Assembly (NCBI RefSeq): GCF_008868155.1
Contig: NZ_WBKR01000024.1
Span: 1 to 44,221 of the forward strand
Source of the DNA: Micromonospora sp. ALFpr18c
GTDB taxonomy: Bacteria; Actinomycetota; Actinomycetes; Mycobacteriales; Micromonosporaceae
Length of the DNA stretch: 44,221 bases
Direction of reading: 5' to 3'
Shown here one piece after another: positions 24,133 to 31,577 of this stretch. The notes below the pieces were generated by a model. The model worked only from the letters and a program-made list of their open reading frames with translations. It was not told where the DNA came from and did no database searches. How positions within the stretch are numbered: the stretch's first letter is position 1; the number at the start of each line of letters is the position of its first letter. The position numbers were made by a program, and so were the translations under genes.

Positions 24133-24149
24133 CTTACCTCTCCGGTAAG
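24133..24149. promoter_or_regulatory. Inverted repeat over the XRE ribosome binding site
   Basis: CTTACC and GGTAAG are perfect 6-bp arms with a 5-nt spacer, directly upstream of ATG 24131 (minus strand) and containing its Shine-Dalgarno sequence. It could be an operator for the encoded XRE protein or a translation-blocking hairpin. Confidence 0.4.
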
Positions 24150-24326
24150 TACGTGACCGCGCTGAGTAGTAAGCCCTGGAATCCTCCCCTGCCCACGGCC
24201 GGGCGTCCAGGGTGGAGGACGCGCGGCCCGGCCGGTGGAGGCGATGTCCCGGCGGCCGGTCCAGCGTCCGGGCCGCCCCGGTCATCCCCCGTCGGGGCGG
24301 CCCCGTCGACCGGGAGGAGATCAGCC

Positions 24327-24554
24327 ATGGCCGGGTTCATCCGGGGCAGGATCGGGGCGCGGTGGTCGTACCGGAAGGGGAAGGCCGCGGCACCGGCGAC
24401 AGTGCCGGGCGCGACCGGATCGGGGTGGTCGGCGGGCCCGCCGAATCGACCACCCACCTGGGCGGACGGGCCGACGGTCGCCGTGCCGCGACCAGGTCGG
24501 GCCGGCTGGCTGACGCCGGCGCAGACCTGGCGGGCGAACCGTGGCCGGTGGTGA
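24327..24554 (+). CDS. Small hypothetical protein
   Basis: 75-aa open frame (starts MAGFIRGRIGARWSYRKGKA, ends TPAQTWRANRGRW) with no family I recognise: basic, Trp/Gly/Pro-rich, no membrane helix. The support is a strong GGGAGGAG ribosome binding site 7 nt before ATG 24327. Against it, Pro/Arg-rich GC-driven frames are common here. It would be transcribed divergently from the XRE gene and end 40 nt before the 48-bp dyad. Confidence 0.35.
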   Translation: MAGFIRGRIGARWSYRKGKAAAPATVPGATGSGWSAGPPNRPPTWADGPTVAVPRPGRAGWLTPAQTWRANRGRW

Positions 24555-24594
24555 CGTGTGCGGCCGGTCGCGGCGGGGACCGTCATGCCACCAC

Positions 24595-24642
24595 GAACGT
24601 GATGACTGTGCGGCATATTTATGACTCACAGGCATCACGTTC
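24595..24642. repeat. 48-bp dyad-symmetric element
   Basis: Left arm GAACGTGATGACTGTG (24595-24610) and right arm CACAGGCATCACGTTC (24627-24642) are reverse complements at 15 of 16 positions. The AT-rich centre CATA-TT-TATG continues the symmetry on the same axis (24618.5), with 3-nt unpaired spacers on each side. It lies in non-coding DNA between the small ORF and the fusion gene. It could be a terminator, an operator for a large dimer/tetramer, or a cruciform site. Confidence 0.6.
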
Positions 24643-24711
24643 AATCGGGAGTTGCCCGCCCCCGACCAAGCCGAGCGGCGGCCGGCCGGGCACGCCGGCT
24701 GGAGCACGGTG

Positions 24712-25485
24712 GTGAGCCGGCCGCACCTGCCGATGCGGCCGCTCTGGCGGTGTCGCAGCTGTGGCGCGCCCTGGCCGTGCCAGCCGGCCCGACTGGCGCT
24801 GCTCGCCGAGTACCGGCACGACCGCACCGGGCTGCTGGTCTACCTGGGCACGATGATGGCGGAGGCGGGCGATCAGCTCGCCCTGCTCAACGGGCGCCCC
24901 GCCGACCTGCACCAGCGCTTCCTGGGTTGGGCGCGGGGTCGGGGCGGCACAATGTTTCACGTGAATCATGAGCCGGGTGCCGAGATCCACCACACCGATC
25001 CGTTCGCCGTGCCGACCGGGCAGCGGTCGCCGGTCCGCCGGCTGCGCGGTCGCCTCGCCGCGCCGGTGACGCTCTGGACGGCGCCGGGGCCGGCCGGGCT
25101 GACCGTATCGTCCACTCTGGTCGCCGAGGGCGAACCGAATCGGCTGCTCGGTCTGATCGACGCGGAGTCCGACCTGTGGGCGGCCGTCGAGGACGCGGGT
25201 CGGTTCGCGGTCGCGCCGCTCGGCCCGCCACACCGGCAGCTCGCCGACCGGTTCGCCGGCCTCTTCCCCTCCCCGGGCGGGCTCTTCGCCACCGGTACGT
25301 GGACCGACACGCCGTACGGGCCGGTGCCGGGGGACGCCGGCGGCTGGGTGGGCTGCCGGCTGGACACGGCCCGGGAGTACGGCTGGGCACTGCTGGTGGA
25401 GGCCACCATCGAGGCGGTCGACCTGGCCGAGGACACTTCTCCGCTGCTGCACTACCGGGGTCGCTACCACGAGCTGCCGGGCTGA
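24712..25485 (+). CDS. Cysteine-motif/flavin-reductase-like fusion protein
   Basis: 257-aa protein with two parts. Residues about 1-80 have a CRSCGAPWPC motif and helices ending QRFLGWARGR, a small module I associate with short actinobacterial proteins often named flavin reductase. Residues about 105-257 resemble an FMN-binding split barrel (flavin_reduct-like): GRLAAPVTLWTAPGPAGLTV, SSTLVAEGEPNRLLGLI, TGTWTDTPYGPVPGDAGGW. They may bind FMN or F420. GTG 24712 is chosen for GGAG at 7 nt; TTG 24652 is less likely. An internal ATG at 24952 (MFHVNHEPG) could start the second part alone, and a parS-like sequence lies exactly there. Confidence 0.65.
   Translation: MSRPHLPMRPLWRCRSCGAPWPCQPARLALLAEYRHDRTGLLVYLGTMMAEAGDQLALLNGRPADLHQRFLGWARGRGGTMFHVNHEPGAEIHHTDPFAVPTGQRSPVRRLRGRLAAPVTLWTAPGPAGLTVSSTLVAEGEPNRLLGLIDAESDLWAAVEDAGRFAVAPLGPPHRQLADRFAGLFPSPGGLFATGTWTDTPYGPVPGDAGGWVGCRLDTAREYGWALLVEATIEAVDLAEDTSPLLHYRGRYHELPG
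24953..24968. other. parS-like ParB binding site
   Basis: TGTTTCACGTGAATCA matches the widely conserved parS palindrome TGTTTCACGTGAAACA at 15 of 16 positions. It lies inside the fusion gene, at the junction between its two parts. Intragenic parS sites are common, and in actinomycetes they cluster around oriC. I found no second copy in this window. Confidence 0.6.
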
Positions 25486-25623
25486 GCGGGCGGCCGCACG
25501 ATCACCAGAGTCGATCGACCGGTCACCGGGGTGATCTGGGTCACTCGGCGCAGCCAGTCAACCGCTCAGCGCACTCGCCGACCGGGGTCGATCTCGGCCT
25601 TTCCCGGCGGGGAGCGCGCTCTC

Positions 25624-25629
25624 TACGGT
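25624..25629 (+). promoter_or_regulatory. -10 element for DUF485-ActP operon
   Basis: TACGGT would start transcription near 25636, leaving a leader of about 36 nt that carries GAAGGTGG before ATG 25672. About 100 bp upstream, GATCACC (25500-25506) and GGTGATC (25530-25536) form an inverted repeat that may be a regulator site. Confidence 0.4.
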
Positions 25630-25671
25630 GCGCGAAACTCCCCTGACGCCTGTGAAGGTGGTGATCCACAG

Positions 25672-26037
25672 ATGTCCACGGACACACCCGCTCCGGCCGC
25701 TTCCCAGTCGGACAAGTACCTGGCCGTACAACGGTCGGACGAGTTCGCCGGGCTGCGGCGTGCGCTGCGCGGCTTCGTCTTCCCGATGACCGTCGCGTTC
25801 TTCCTGTGGTATGCGCTCTACGTCATTCTCTCCGCGTACGCCCGGGACTTCATGGGCACGAAGCTGTTCGGCAGCAACATCAACGTCGCGCTGGTCTTCG
25901 GCCTGCTCCAGTTCGTCTCCACGTTCCTGATCGCCTGGCTGTACTCGCGGTACGCGGACCGGAAGATCGATCCGGTCGCCGACCGCATCCGTGCCGAGAT
26001 CGGGGAGGTGACCCATGACAACGGTCCACGCGGCTGA
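25672..26037 (+). CDS. DUF485 (YjcH-like) symporter partner
   Basis: 121-aa membrane protein. DUF485 signature: RSDEFAGLRRALRGFVFPMT, then two helices (VAFFLWYALYVILSAYA and VALVFGLLQFVSTFLIAWLY) and the tail SRYADRKIDPVADRIRAEI. In Escherichia coli the homologue YjcH is encoded between acs and actP, and DUF485 proteins regularly accompany acetate symporters. ATG 25672 has GAAGGTGG about 10 nt upstream. Its 3' end overlaps the symporter gene by 23 nt, giving translational coupling. Its role in the transporter is presumed accessory. Confidence 0.92.
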   Translation: MSTDTPAPAASQSDKYLAVQRSDEFAGLRRALRGFVFPMTVAFFLWYALYVILSAYARDFMGTKLFGSNINVALVFGLLQFVSTFLIAWLYSRYADRKIDPVADRIRAEIGEVTHDNGPRG

Positions 26038-27706
26038 CCTGCTCCTCGCTGCCGAGGCGGGCAACCACACCGCCCGCAACCTGACCATCACGCTGTTCCT
26101 GGTCTTCGTGGCGGTGACCCTGGCCATCACCATCTGGGCCAGCCGGCAGACCAAGACGGCGACCGACTTCTACGCGGGCGGCCGGTCGTTCTCCGGATTC
26201 CAGAACGGCATGGCGATCGGTGGCGACTACATGTCGGCCGCCTCGTTCCTCGGCATCGCCGGCATCATCGCGCTCTACGGCTACGACGGCTTCCTCTACT
26301 CGATCGGCTTCCTGGTCGCCTGGCTGGTGGCGCTGCTGCTGGTGGCGGAACTGCTGCGCAACTCGGGCCGGTACACGATGGCCGACGTGCTGGCGTTCCG
26401 GATGCGCCAGCGGCCGGTGCGGACGGCCGCGGCGGTCTCCACCATCACGGTGTCGATCTTCTACCTGTTGGCGCAGATGGTGGGCGCCGGCGCGCTGGTC
26501 GCGCTGCTGCTCGGCATCCGGCCGGGGACGACCTTCCTCGGCATGGACGCGGCCACCGCCAAGGTGGCCACCATCATCATGGTCGGCGCCCTGATGATCA
26601 TCTACGTCACCGTGGGTGGCATGAAGGGCACCACCTACGTGCAGATCGTCAAGGCGTTCCTGCTGATGGGTGGCGCGCTCCTGATGACCCTGCTGGTGCT
26701 GGCGAAGTACAAGTTCAACCTGTCGTCGCTGCTCGGCGACGCCGCCGCCTCCTCGGGCAAGGGCAGCGCCTTCCTCGAACCCGGGCTGCGGTACGGCGTG
26801 GAAGTGGCCGGTAACGCGACACAGACCTTCTACAACAAGGTCGACCTGCTGTCCCTGGGCATCGCCCTGGTGCTCGGCACGGCCGGCCTGCCGCACATCC
26901 TGATCCGCTTCTACACCGTGCCGACCGCCAAGGCGGCCCGCAAGAGCGTGCTCTGGGCGATCGGCATCATCGGCACCTTCTACCTGCTCACCCTGGCCCT
27001 CGGCTTCGGTGCGGCGGCGCTGGTGGGCAGCCAGGCGATCACCGCGCAGGACAAGGCCGGCAACACGGCGGCACCACAGCTGGCCGAGGCGCTCGGTATC
27101 GACTTCTTCGGCGGCGACCTGGGTGGCGCCGCCCTGTTGGCGATCATCGCGGCGGTCGCCTTCGCCACCATCCTGGCGGTGGTCGCCGGATTGACCCTGG
27201 CCTCGTCGTCCAGCCTGGCGCACGACTTCTACGCGAACGTCGTGAAGAGGGGCGAGGCGTCGGAGCGGCAGGAGGTACGGGTCGCCCGGATCTCCGCCCT
27301 GGTGATCGGCGCGATCTCCATCCTGCTGTCGATCTACGCACAGAACCTGAACGTAGCGTTCCTGGTGGCGTTGGCCTTCGCGGTCGCCGCCTCGGGCAAC
27401 CTGCCGGCGATCCTCTACAGCCTGTTCTGGCGGCGGTTCAACACCTCCGGCGCGGTGTGGGCGATCTACGGCGGTCTGCTCTCGGCCGTACTGCTGGTGT
27501 TCTTCTCACCGGTGGTCTCGGGCGCCGCGACCTCGATGTTCCCGGACCACGACTGGCAGTGGTTCCCGCTGTCCAACCCGGGCATCATCTCCATCCCGTT
27601 CGGCTTCCTCTGCGGGTGGATCGGCACCCTCATCTCCAAGGAGCACGACGAGGACAAGTACGCGGAGCTGGAGGTGCGTGCCCTCACCGGCTCGGGCGCA
27701 CACTGA
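26015..27706 (+). CDS. actP: Cation:acetate symporter
   Basis: 563-aa SSS transporter with about 13-14 membrane helices. ActP-type motifs: TDFYAGGRSFSGFQNGMAIG, GDYMSAASFLGIAGIIALYG, LYSIGFLVAWLVALLLVAEL, GTAGLPHILIRFYTVPTAKA, and ATILAVVAGLTLASSSSLAH before DFYANVV. The last carries the predicted Na+-site Ser residues. It imports acetate and possibly other short carboxylates with a cation. ATG 26015 has GGGGAGG at 8-9 nt. It overlaps the DUF485 gene by 23 nt and is closed by a strong terminator. It is paralogous to the symporter at 19.0 kb but lacks that protein's long hydrophilic insertion. Confidence 0.92.
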   Translation: MTTVHAADLLLAAEAGNHTARNLTITLFLVFVAVTLAITIWASRQTKTATDFYAGGRSFSGFQNGMAIGGDYMSAASFLGIAGIIALYGYDGFLYSIGFLVAWLVALLLVAELLRNSGRYTMADVLAFRMRQRPVRTAAAVSTITVSIFYLLAQMVGAGALVALLLGIRPGTTFLGMDAATAKVATIIMVGALMIIYVTVGGMKGTTYVQIVKAFLLMGGALLMTLLVLAKYKFNLSSLLGDAAASSGKGSAFLEPGLRYGVEVAGNATQTFYNKVDLLSLGIALVLGTAGLPHILIRFYTVPTAKAARKSVLWAIGIIGTFYLLTLALGFGAAALVGSQAITAQDKAGNTAAPQLAEALGIDFFGGDLGGAALLAIIAAVAFATILAVVAGLTLASSSSLAHDFYANVVKRGEASERQEVRVARISALVIGAISILLSIYAQNLNVAFLVALAFAVAASGNLPAILYSLFWRRFNTSGAVWAIYGGLLSAVLLVFFSPVVSGAATSMFPDHDWQWFPLSNPGIISIPFGFLCGWIGTLISKEHDEDKYAELEVRALTGSGAH

Positions 27707-27717
27707 TCGACGCATCG

Positions 27718-27752
27718 GGCCCCCTGTCGACGCCACGCGTCAACAGGGGGCC
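27718..27752 (+). terminator. Rho-independent-like terminator after actP
   Basis: GGCCCCCTGT (27718-27727) pairs perfectly with ACAGGGGGCC (27743-27752), and inner GACG/CGTC extends the stem. TCTTGCTGTT follows, a weak T-rich tail. It lies 12 nt after the symporter stop. Confidence 0.8.
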
Positions 27753-27774
27753 TCTTGCTGTTCACGGCGGTCGG

Positions 27775-27780
27775 TAGGCT
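27775..27780 (+). promoter_or_regulatory. Leaderless -10 element for epimerase
   Basis: TAGGCT ends 7 nt before ATG 27788. Confidence 0.45.
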
Positions 27781-27787
27781 GACCGGC

Positions 27788-28765
27788 ATGAAGGTTGCTG
27801 AGCGCTTCGGTCCCGGTCACCGTGTCCTCGTCACCGGTGGGGCCGGTTTCGTCCCGTCGCACCTGGTGGACGCCCTGATCGCCCGCGGTTGCACGGTGGT
27901 GGCCCTGGACAACTTCGTCACCGGCTCCAAGGAGAACGTCGCCCACCTGCTGGACCGGCCAACCTTCACCCTGGTCGAGGCGGACATCTCCGATGGCCTG
28001 CCGACCCACCACCCGGCGCTGGCCGAGCGGTTCGACGCGATCCTGCACATGGCCTCGCCGGCCAGCCCCACCGACTTCGCCCAACTGCCGGTGGAGATCC
28101 TGCGGGTCGGCTCGGTGGGCACCCTGCACCTGCTGGAGCGCGCGACGGCCGACGGCGCCCGGTTCCTGATGGCCTCCACCTCCGAGGCGTACGGGGACCC
28201 GAAGGAGCACCCGCAGCGCGAAACCTACTGGGGCAACGTCAACCCCATCGGGGTACGCAGCGTCTACGACGAGGCGAAGCGCTTCTCCGAGGCGGCCACG
28301 ATGGCGTACCACCGCTACCGCGGGCTCGACGCGGCGATCGTCCGGATCTTCAACACGTACGGCCCGCGGATGCGCCCGGACGACGGCCGCGCCATCCCCA
28401 CCTTCATCTCCCAGGCGCTGCGCGGCGAGCCGATCACCGTGCACGGCACCGGCAACCAGACCCGGTCCATCTGCTTCGTCGAGGACCTGGTGCGCGGCAT
28501 CCTGCTGCTGCTCGACTCGACCGAGACCGGCCCGGTCAACTGCGGCACCGAACACGAGATGTCCATGCGGCAACTCGCCGAGTTGATCGTGTCGCTCTCC
28601 GACAGCAGCTCCCAGGTGACCTACATCACCCGCAGCGCGGACGACCCCGAGATGCGTCGACCGGACCTGACTCTCGCCCGGGAACTGCTCGGATACGAGC
28701 CGACCGTGGCACCCGAGGACGGCCTGCGACGCACGATCGAGTACTTCCGGGCGCGGCTAGGGTAA
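27788..28765 (+). CDS. UDP-glucuronate decarboxylase-like SDR epimerase
   Basis: 325-aa extended short-chain dehydrogenase. NAD is bound at VLVTGGAGFVPSHL (residues about 14-27), a variant of GxxGxxG. The catalytic Ser/Tyr/Lys are in STSEAYGDP and SVYDEAKRFSE (YxxxK). The block IFNTYGPRMRPDDGRAIPTF, then GTGNQTRSICFVEDLV, is typical of UDP-glucuronic acid decarboxylases (UXS), which make UDP-xylose. A dTDP-glucose dehydratase or galactose epimerase is less likely. ATG 27788 lies 7 nt after TAGGCT. It stands just before three LCP genes, so its sugar may feed an envelope polymer. Confidence 0.85.
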   Translation: MKVAERFGPGHRVLVTGGAGFVPSHLVDALIARGCTVVALDNFVTGSKENVAHLLDRPTFTLVEADISDGLPTHHPALAERFDAILHMASPASPTDFAQLPVEILRVGSVGTLHLLERATADGARFLMASTSEAYGDPKEHPQRETYWGNVNPIGVRSVYDEAKRFSEAATMAYHRYRGLDAAIVRIFNTYGPRMRPDDGRAIPTFISQALRGEPITVHGTGNQTRSICFVEDLVRGILLLLDSTETGPVNCGTEHEMSMRQLAELIVSLSDSSSQVTYITRSADDPEMRRPDLTLARELLGYEPTVAPEDGLRRTIEYFRARLG

Positions 28766-28828
28766 CCGGTCGGCAGCGGACGGCCGATCGCTGAGTGTCG
28801 CCTGAAGGCGGGATTGGCTCCCGCTACG

Positions 28829-28834
28829 TACCCT
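28829..28834 (+). promoter_or_regulatory. Leaderless -10 element for first LCP gene
   Basis: TACCCT ends 7 nt before ATG 28842. Confidence 0.45.
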
Positions 28835-28841
28835 GAGTTAC

Positions 28842-30068
28842 ATGTCAGCGACATCGTCTGCCGGCGTTCCGCACCCGCACCTGCACCGCAGCGCCGGGCG
28901 CGCCTCGGTGCCCGGCCCCGGCCGGGGCGCCTCCGGGCGTGCCCGCCCGACCGAGGCACGCTGGTACCCGTCACCCGACGAGGAGCAGCTCCGCCCTGGT
29001 GGCCCGGTGGGGCCGAGAGGACCCGTCGGCCCGGGTGGCAACGGCGGGTCGGGCCGGCGCGGTCCCCGGCCGCGCTGGGGTCGGATCGGCCTGGTGGCCG
29101 GGGTGGCGGTGCTGGTCCTCGCGCTGCTCGGTGGCGTCGGCGCGTGGCTGTACGCCCGCAACCTCGACGGTGACCTGGCCCGCACCGACCCGTTCGCGGA
29201 GATCACCGGGGGGCGGCCGGTCAAGTCCGTCGAGGGCGCGCTGAACATCCTGCTGGTCGGCAGCGACTCGCGCGATCCGGACGCGCCGGTCGACACCAAG
29301 AGCCAGTGGCGGGCCGACACGATCATCGTGATGCACATCCCGGCCGATCACCAGTCGGCCTACCTGGTCTCCATCCCCCGTGACCTGTACGTGCCGATCC
29401 CGAAGAGCGCCGGCGCCGACTGCGGCTCCGGTCAACGCGCGAAGATCAACGCGGCGTTCGCGTTCGGTGGGCTGCCGCTGGCGGTACGCACCGTGGAGTG
29501 CTTCACCGACGTGCGGATCGACCACGTGATGGCGATCGACTTCGGCGGTTTCAAGGAGGTCACCGACGCCCTCGGCGGGGTGGACCTGAAGGTGGAGCGG
29601 ACCATCACCTCGATCCACAAGCCGTACCGGACGTTCACCAAGGGCACCAACCACATGGACGGCGCGGAGGCACTGGACTGGATCCGGCAGCGCAAGCAGT
29701 TCCCGGACGGGGACTTCGCCCGCATGCGGCACCAGCAGGAGTTTCTCCGCGCTCTGATGGACAAGGCGGCGAGCACGGGCACGCTGGCGAACCCGAAAAA
29801 GCTCAACGACTTCCTCCAGTCGGTGACCGCGGCCGTAACCGTGGACCAGGGTTTCTCGGTTACAGACATGGCGCTGCAGTTCCGCAACCTGCGTGGGCAG
29901 AACCTCACCTTCGTCACCAGCCCGAACTCGGGCAGCGACACGATCGACGGCGAGTCGGTGGTGGTTTCCGACCGGGAGAAGGCGTTGGCGATGTACCGCG
30001 CGATGTCGGCCGACACCATGGCGGACTGGGTCAAGGCCAATCCGCCGGAGGGCAGCGACGGCGGGTAA
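28842..30068 (+). CDS. LCP-family glycopolymer transferase (first of three)
   Basis: 408-aa LytR-CpsA-Psr protein, anchored with its domain outside. The cytoplasmic Pro/Gly/Arg-rich N-terminus is about 75 residues, followed by one membrane helix (LVAGVAVLVLALLGGVGAWL). The LCP domain spans about 125-310: NILLVGSDSRDP, ADTIIVMHIPADHQSAYLVS with IPRDLYVPI, KINAAFAFGG, DHVMAIDFGGFKEVTDALGG and GAEALDWIRQRKQFPDGDFA. The Arg/Asp residues that hold the polyprenyl pyrophosphate are present. LCP enzymes transfer undecaprenyl-linked glycopolymers to peptidoglycan. TACCCT lies 7 nt before the start. Confidence 0.92.
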   Translation: MSATSSAGVPHPHLHRSAGRASVPGPGRGASGRARPTEARWYPSPDEEQLRPGGPVGPRGPVGPGGNGGSGRRGPRPRWGRIGLVAGVAVLVLALLGGVGAWLYARNLDGDLARTDPFAEITGGRPVKSVEGALNILLVGSDSRDPDAPVDTKSQWRADTIIVMHIPADHQSAYLVSIPRDLYVPIPKSAGADCGSGQRAKINAAFAFGGLPLAVRTVECFTDVRIDHVMAIDFGGFKEVTDALGGVDLKVERTITSIHKPYRTFTKGTNHMDGAEALDWIRQRKQFPDGDFARMRHQQEFLRALMDKAASTGTLANPKKLNDFLQSVTAAVTVDQGFSVTDMALQFRNLRGQNLTFVTSPNSGSDTIDGESVVVSDREKALAMYRAMSADTMADWVKANPPEGSDGG

Positions 30069-30080
30069 CCGCCTGCCCAC

Positions 30081-30180
30081 CGATTGAGCAATCGAATGGC
30101 GACGATAGACCGAATCGCGGAAATTGCCGTCCGGATGGACCGGTGATGAACTCGCCAAGTCGAATCGATGTACGTACAGT
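30081..30180 (+). promoter_or_regulatory. AT-richer spacer with dyad and promoter before second LCP gene
   Basis: The 148-nt gap between the first two LCP genes holds a perfect dyad CGATTG-AG-CAATCG (30081-30094), further CGAAT copies near 30110 and 30158, and a TACAGT -10 at 30175-30180. The dyad is also a possible terminator for the first gene. Confidence 0.35.
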
Positions 30181-30216
30181 GGTGCCGCCCCCTCCTGATC
30201 ACGAGCTGGAGCACGA

Positions 30217-31476
30217 ATGCCGGTTCAGGCCAGTCGTCGCCCTTCGTCCACCGGGTCCGCCGCCCCCAGCGGCCGGATCGGCGCGTCCATACCCGTGCAG
30301 CCGGGCCGCTCGGGCGGCGGGTCGGGTGGGCGTCCACCCGGCGGCGGTGGCGGCCGGACGGGCGGCGGTGGGCCGGCTAAGAAGCGGAGCCGACGCAAGG
30401 ATCCCCTCTGGGCGCGGCTGACCGTGATCTTCGGTGCCGTGCTGATGCTCAGCAGCGGCGCGGCCATCGTCGGCGGCAAGGTGCTGATCGGGCAGGCGAC
30501 CGGTGACATCGCCCAGCGCAACCTGCTCGGTGAGGCCGGCAAGTCCGACGCCGAGGGCGGGGCGAGCCTGGACGGCTCGATCGACATGCTGCTGCTCGGC
30601 GTGGACGCGCGGGAGCGCTGGGCCGCCGACGACGTTCGTTCGGACAGCATCATCATCCTGCACATCCCGGCCTCGCACGATCAGGCGTACCTGATCTCCA
30701 TTCCGCGCGACACCCAGGCCCAGATTCCGCCGTTCAAGAAGAGCGGCTTCACCGGAAGCACCGAGAAGATCAACGCGGCGTTCCAGGCCGGGGCCCGCAA
30801 CGGCGGCGGCTGGGAGGGTGGCGCCCAGCTGATGGCGCAGACCATCAAGCGGCTCACCGGCGTCAGCTTCGACGGCGCGGCGATCATCAACTTCGGCGGC
30901 TTCAAGAACGTCATCGACACCCTCGGCACCGTCAAGATCTGTGTGAGCCACGAGGTCAAGTCGAAGCACATGTCGTTCGTCGACGGCAAGCCGATGTGGA
31001 ACGCCGACGCCAAGAAGACCGGCAAGAAGATGACGCCGGTGGTGCACAAGAAGGGCTGCCAGCAGATGGAGGGCTGGGCGGCCCTGGACTACGCCCGGCA
31101 GCGCTACGGGCTGCCCGGCGGCGACTACGACCGCCAGCAGAACCAGCAACAGCTGATCAAGGCGATGGCCCGCAAGGCCACCGAGGGCGGCACGCTGACC
31201 AACCCGGCGAAGCTGAACCAGCTGATCAAGGCGGCGGGCAAGGCGTTCGTGCTGGACACCGGCGGTGCCAAGATCGAGGATCTGATCTTCACCATGCGCG
31301 GGGTGACCGCGAACGAGCTGACCATGCTGAAGACCAACAACGGCACCTTCAACAGCAACGGCCAGGGCAGCGAGGCGTTGAGCCCCGAGACCATGGAGAT
31401 GTTCCAGGCGGTCAAGCAGGACAAACTGGCCGAGTTCATCTTCACTCACCCCGAGGTGATGTCCACCCGCAAGTGA
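30217..31476 (+). CDS. LCP-family glycopolymer transferase (second of three)
   Basis: 419-aa LCP protein. A long Gly/Pro-rich cytoplasmic tail is followed by KKRSRRKDPLWARL and one membrane helix (TVIFGAVLMLSSGAAIVGGK). The LCP domain has DMLLLGVDARERW, SDSIIILHIPASHDQAYLIS with IPRDTQAQI, EKINAAFQAG, GAAIINFGGFKNVIDTLGTV and ALDYARQRYGLPGGDYDRQQ. There is a Lys-rich insertion (about 250-280: NADAKKTGKKMTPVVHKKGC) between the central strands, longer than in the first copy and with a cysteine pair shared with the third. ATG 30217 has GGAG 5-6 nt upstream. TACAGT (30175) is its likely -10. Confidence 0.92.
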   Translation: MPVQASRRPSSTGSAAPSGRIGASIPVQPGRSGGGSGGRPPGGGGGRTGGGGPAKKRSRRKDPLWARLTVIFGAVLMLSSGAAIVGGKVLIGQATGDIAQRNLLGEAGKSDAEGGASLDGSIDMLLLGVDARERWAADDVRSDSIIILHIPASHDQAYLISIPRDTQAQIPPFKKSGFTGSTEKINAAFQAGARNGGGWEGGAQLMAQTIKRLTGVSFDGAAIINFGGFKNVIDTLGTVKICVSHEVKSKHMSFVDGKPMWNADAKKTGKKMTPVVHKKGCQQMEGWAALDYARQRYGLPGGDYDRQQNQQQLIKAMARKATEGGTLTNPAKLNQLIKAAGKAFVLDTGGAKIEDLIFTMRGVTANELTMLKTNNGTFNSNGQGSEALSPETMEMFQAVKQDKLAEFIFTHPEVMSTRK

Positions 31477-31577
31477 CGGCCACGGTGGCGGCCTGAAGTC
31501 GCGGAAACACCGCGGGGACCCCGTCACCCTCCGTAGTCTTACGTGAGCAGGTTTCACGTATCGGCTGCGGGGAGGCG

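Noticed and set aside
31551..31563. GTTTCACGT as a second parS site
   Set aside because: Only the left half matches; the right half reads ATCGG, so the palindrome is absent.
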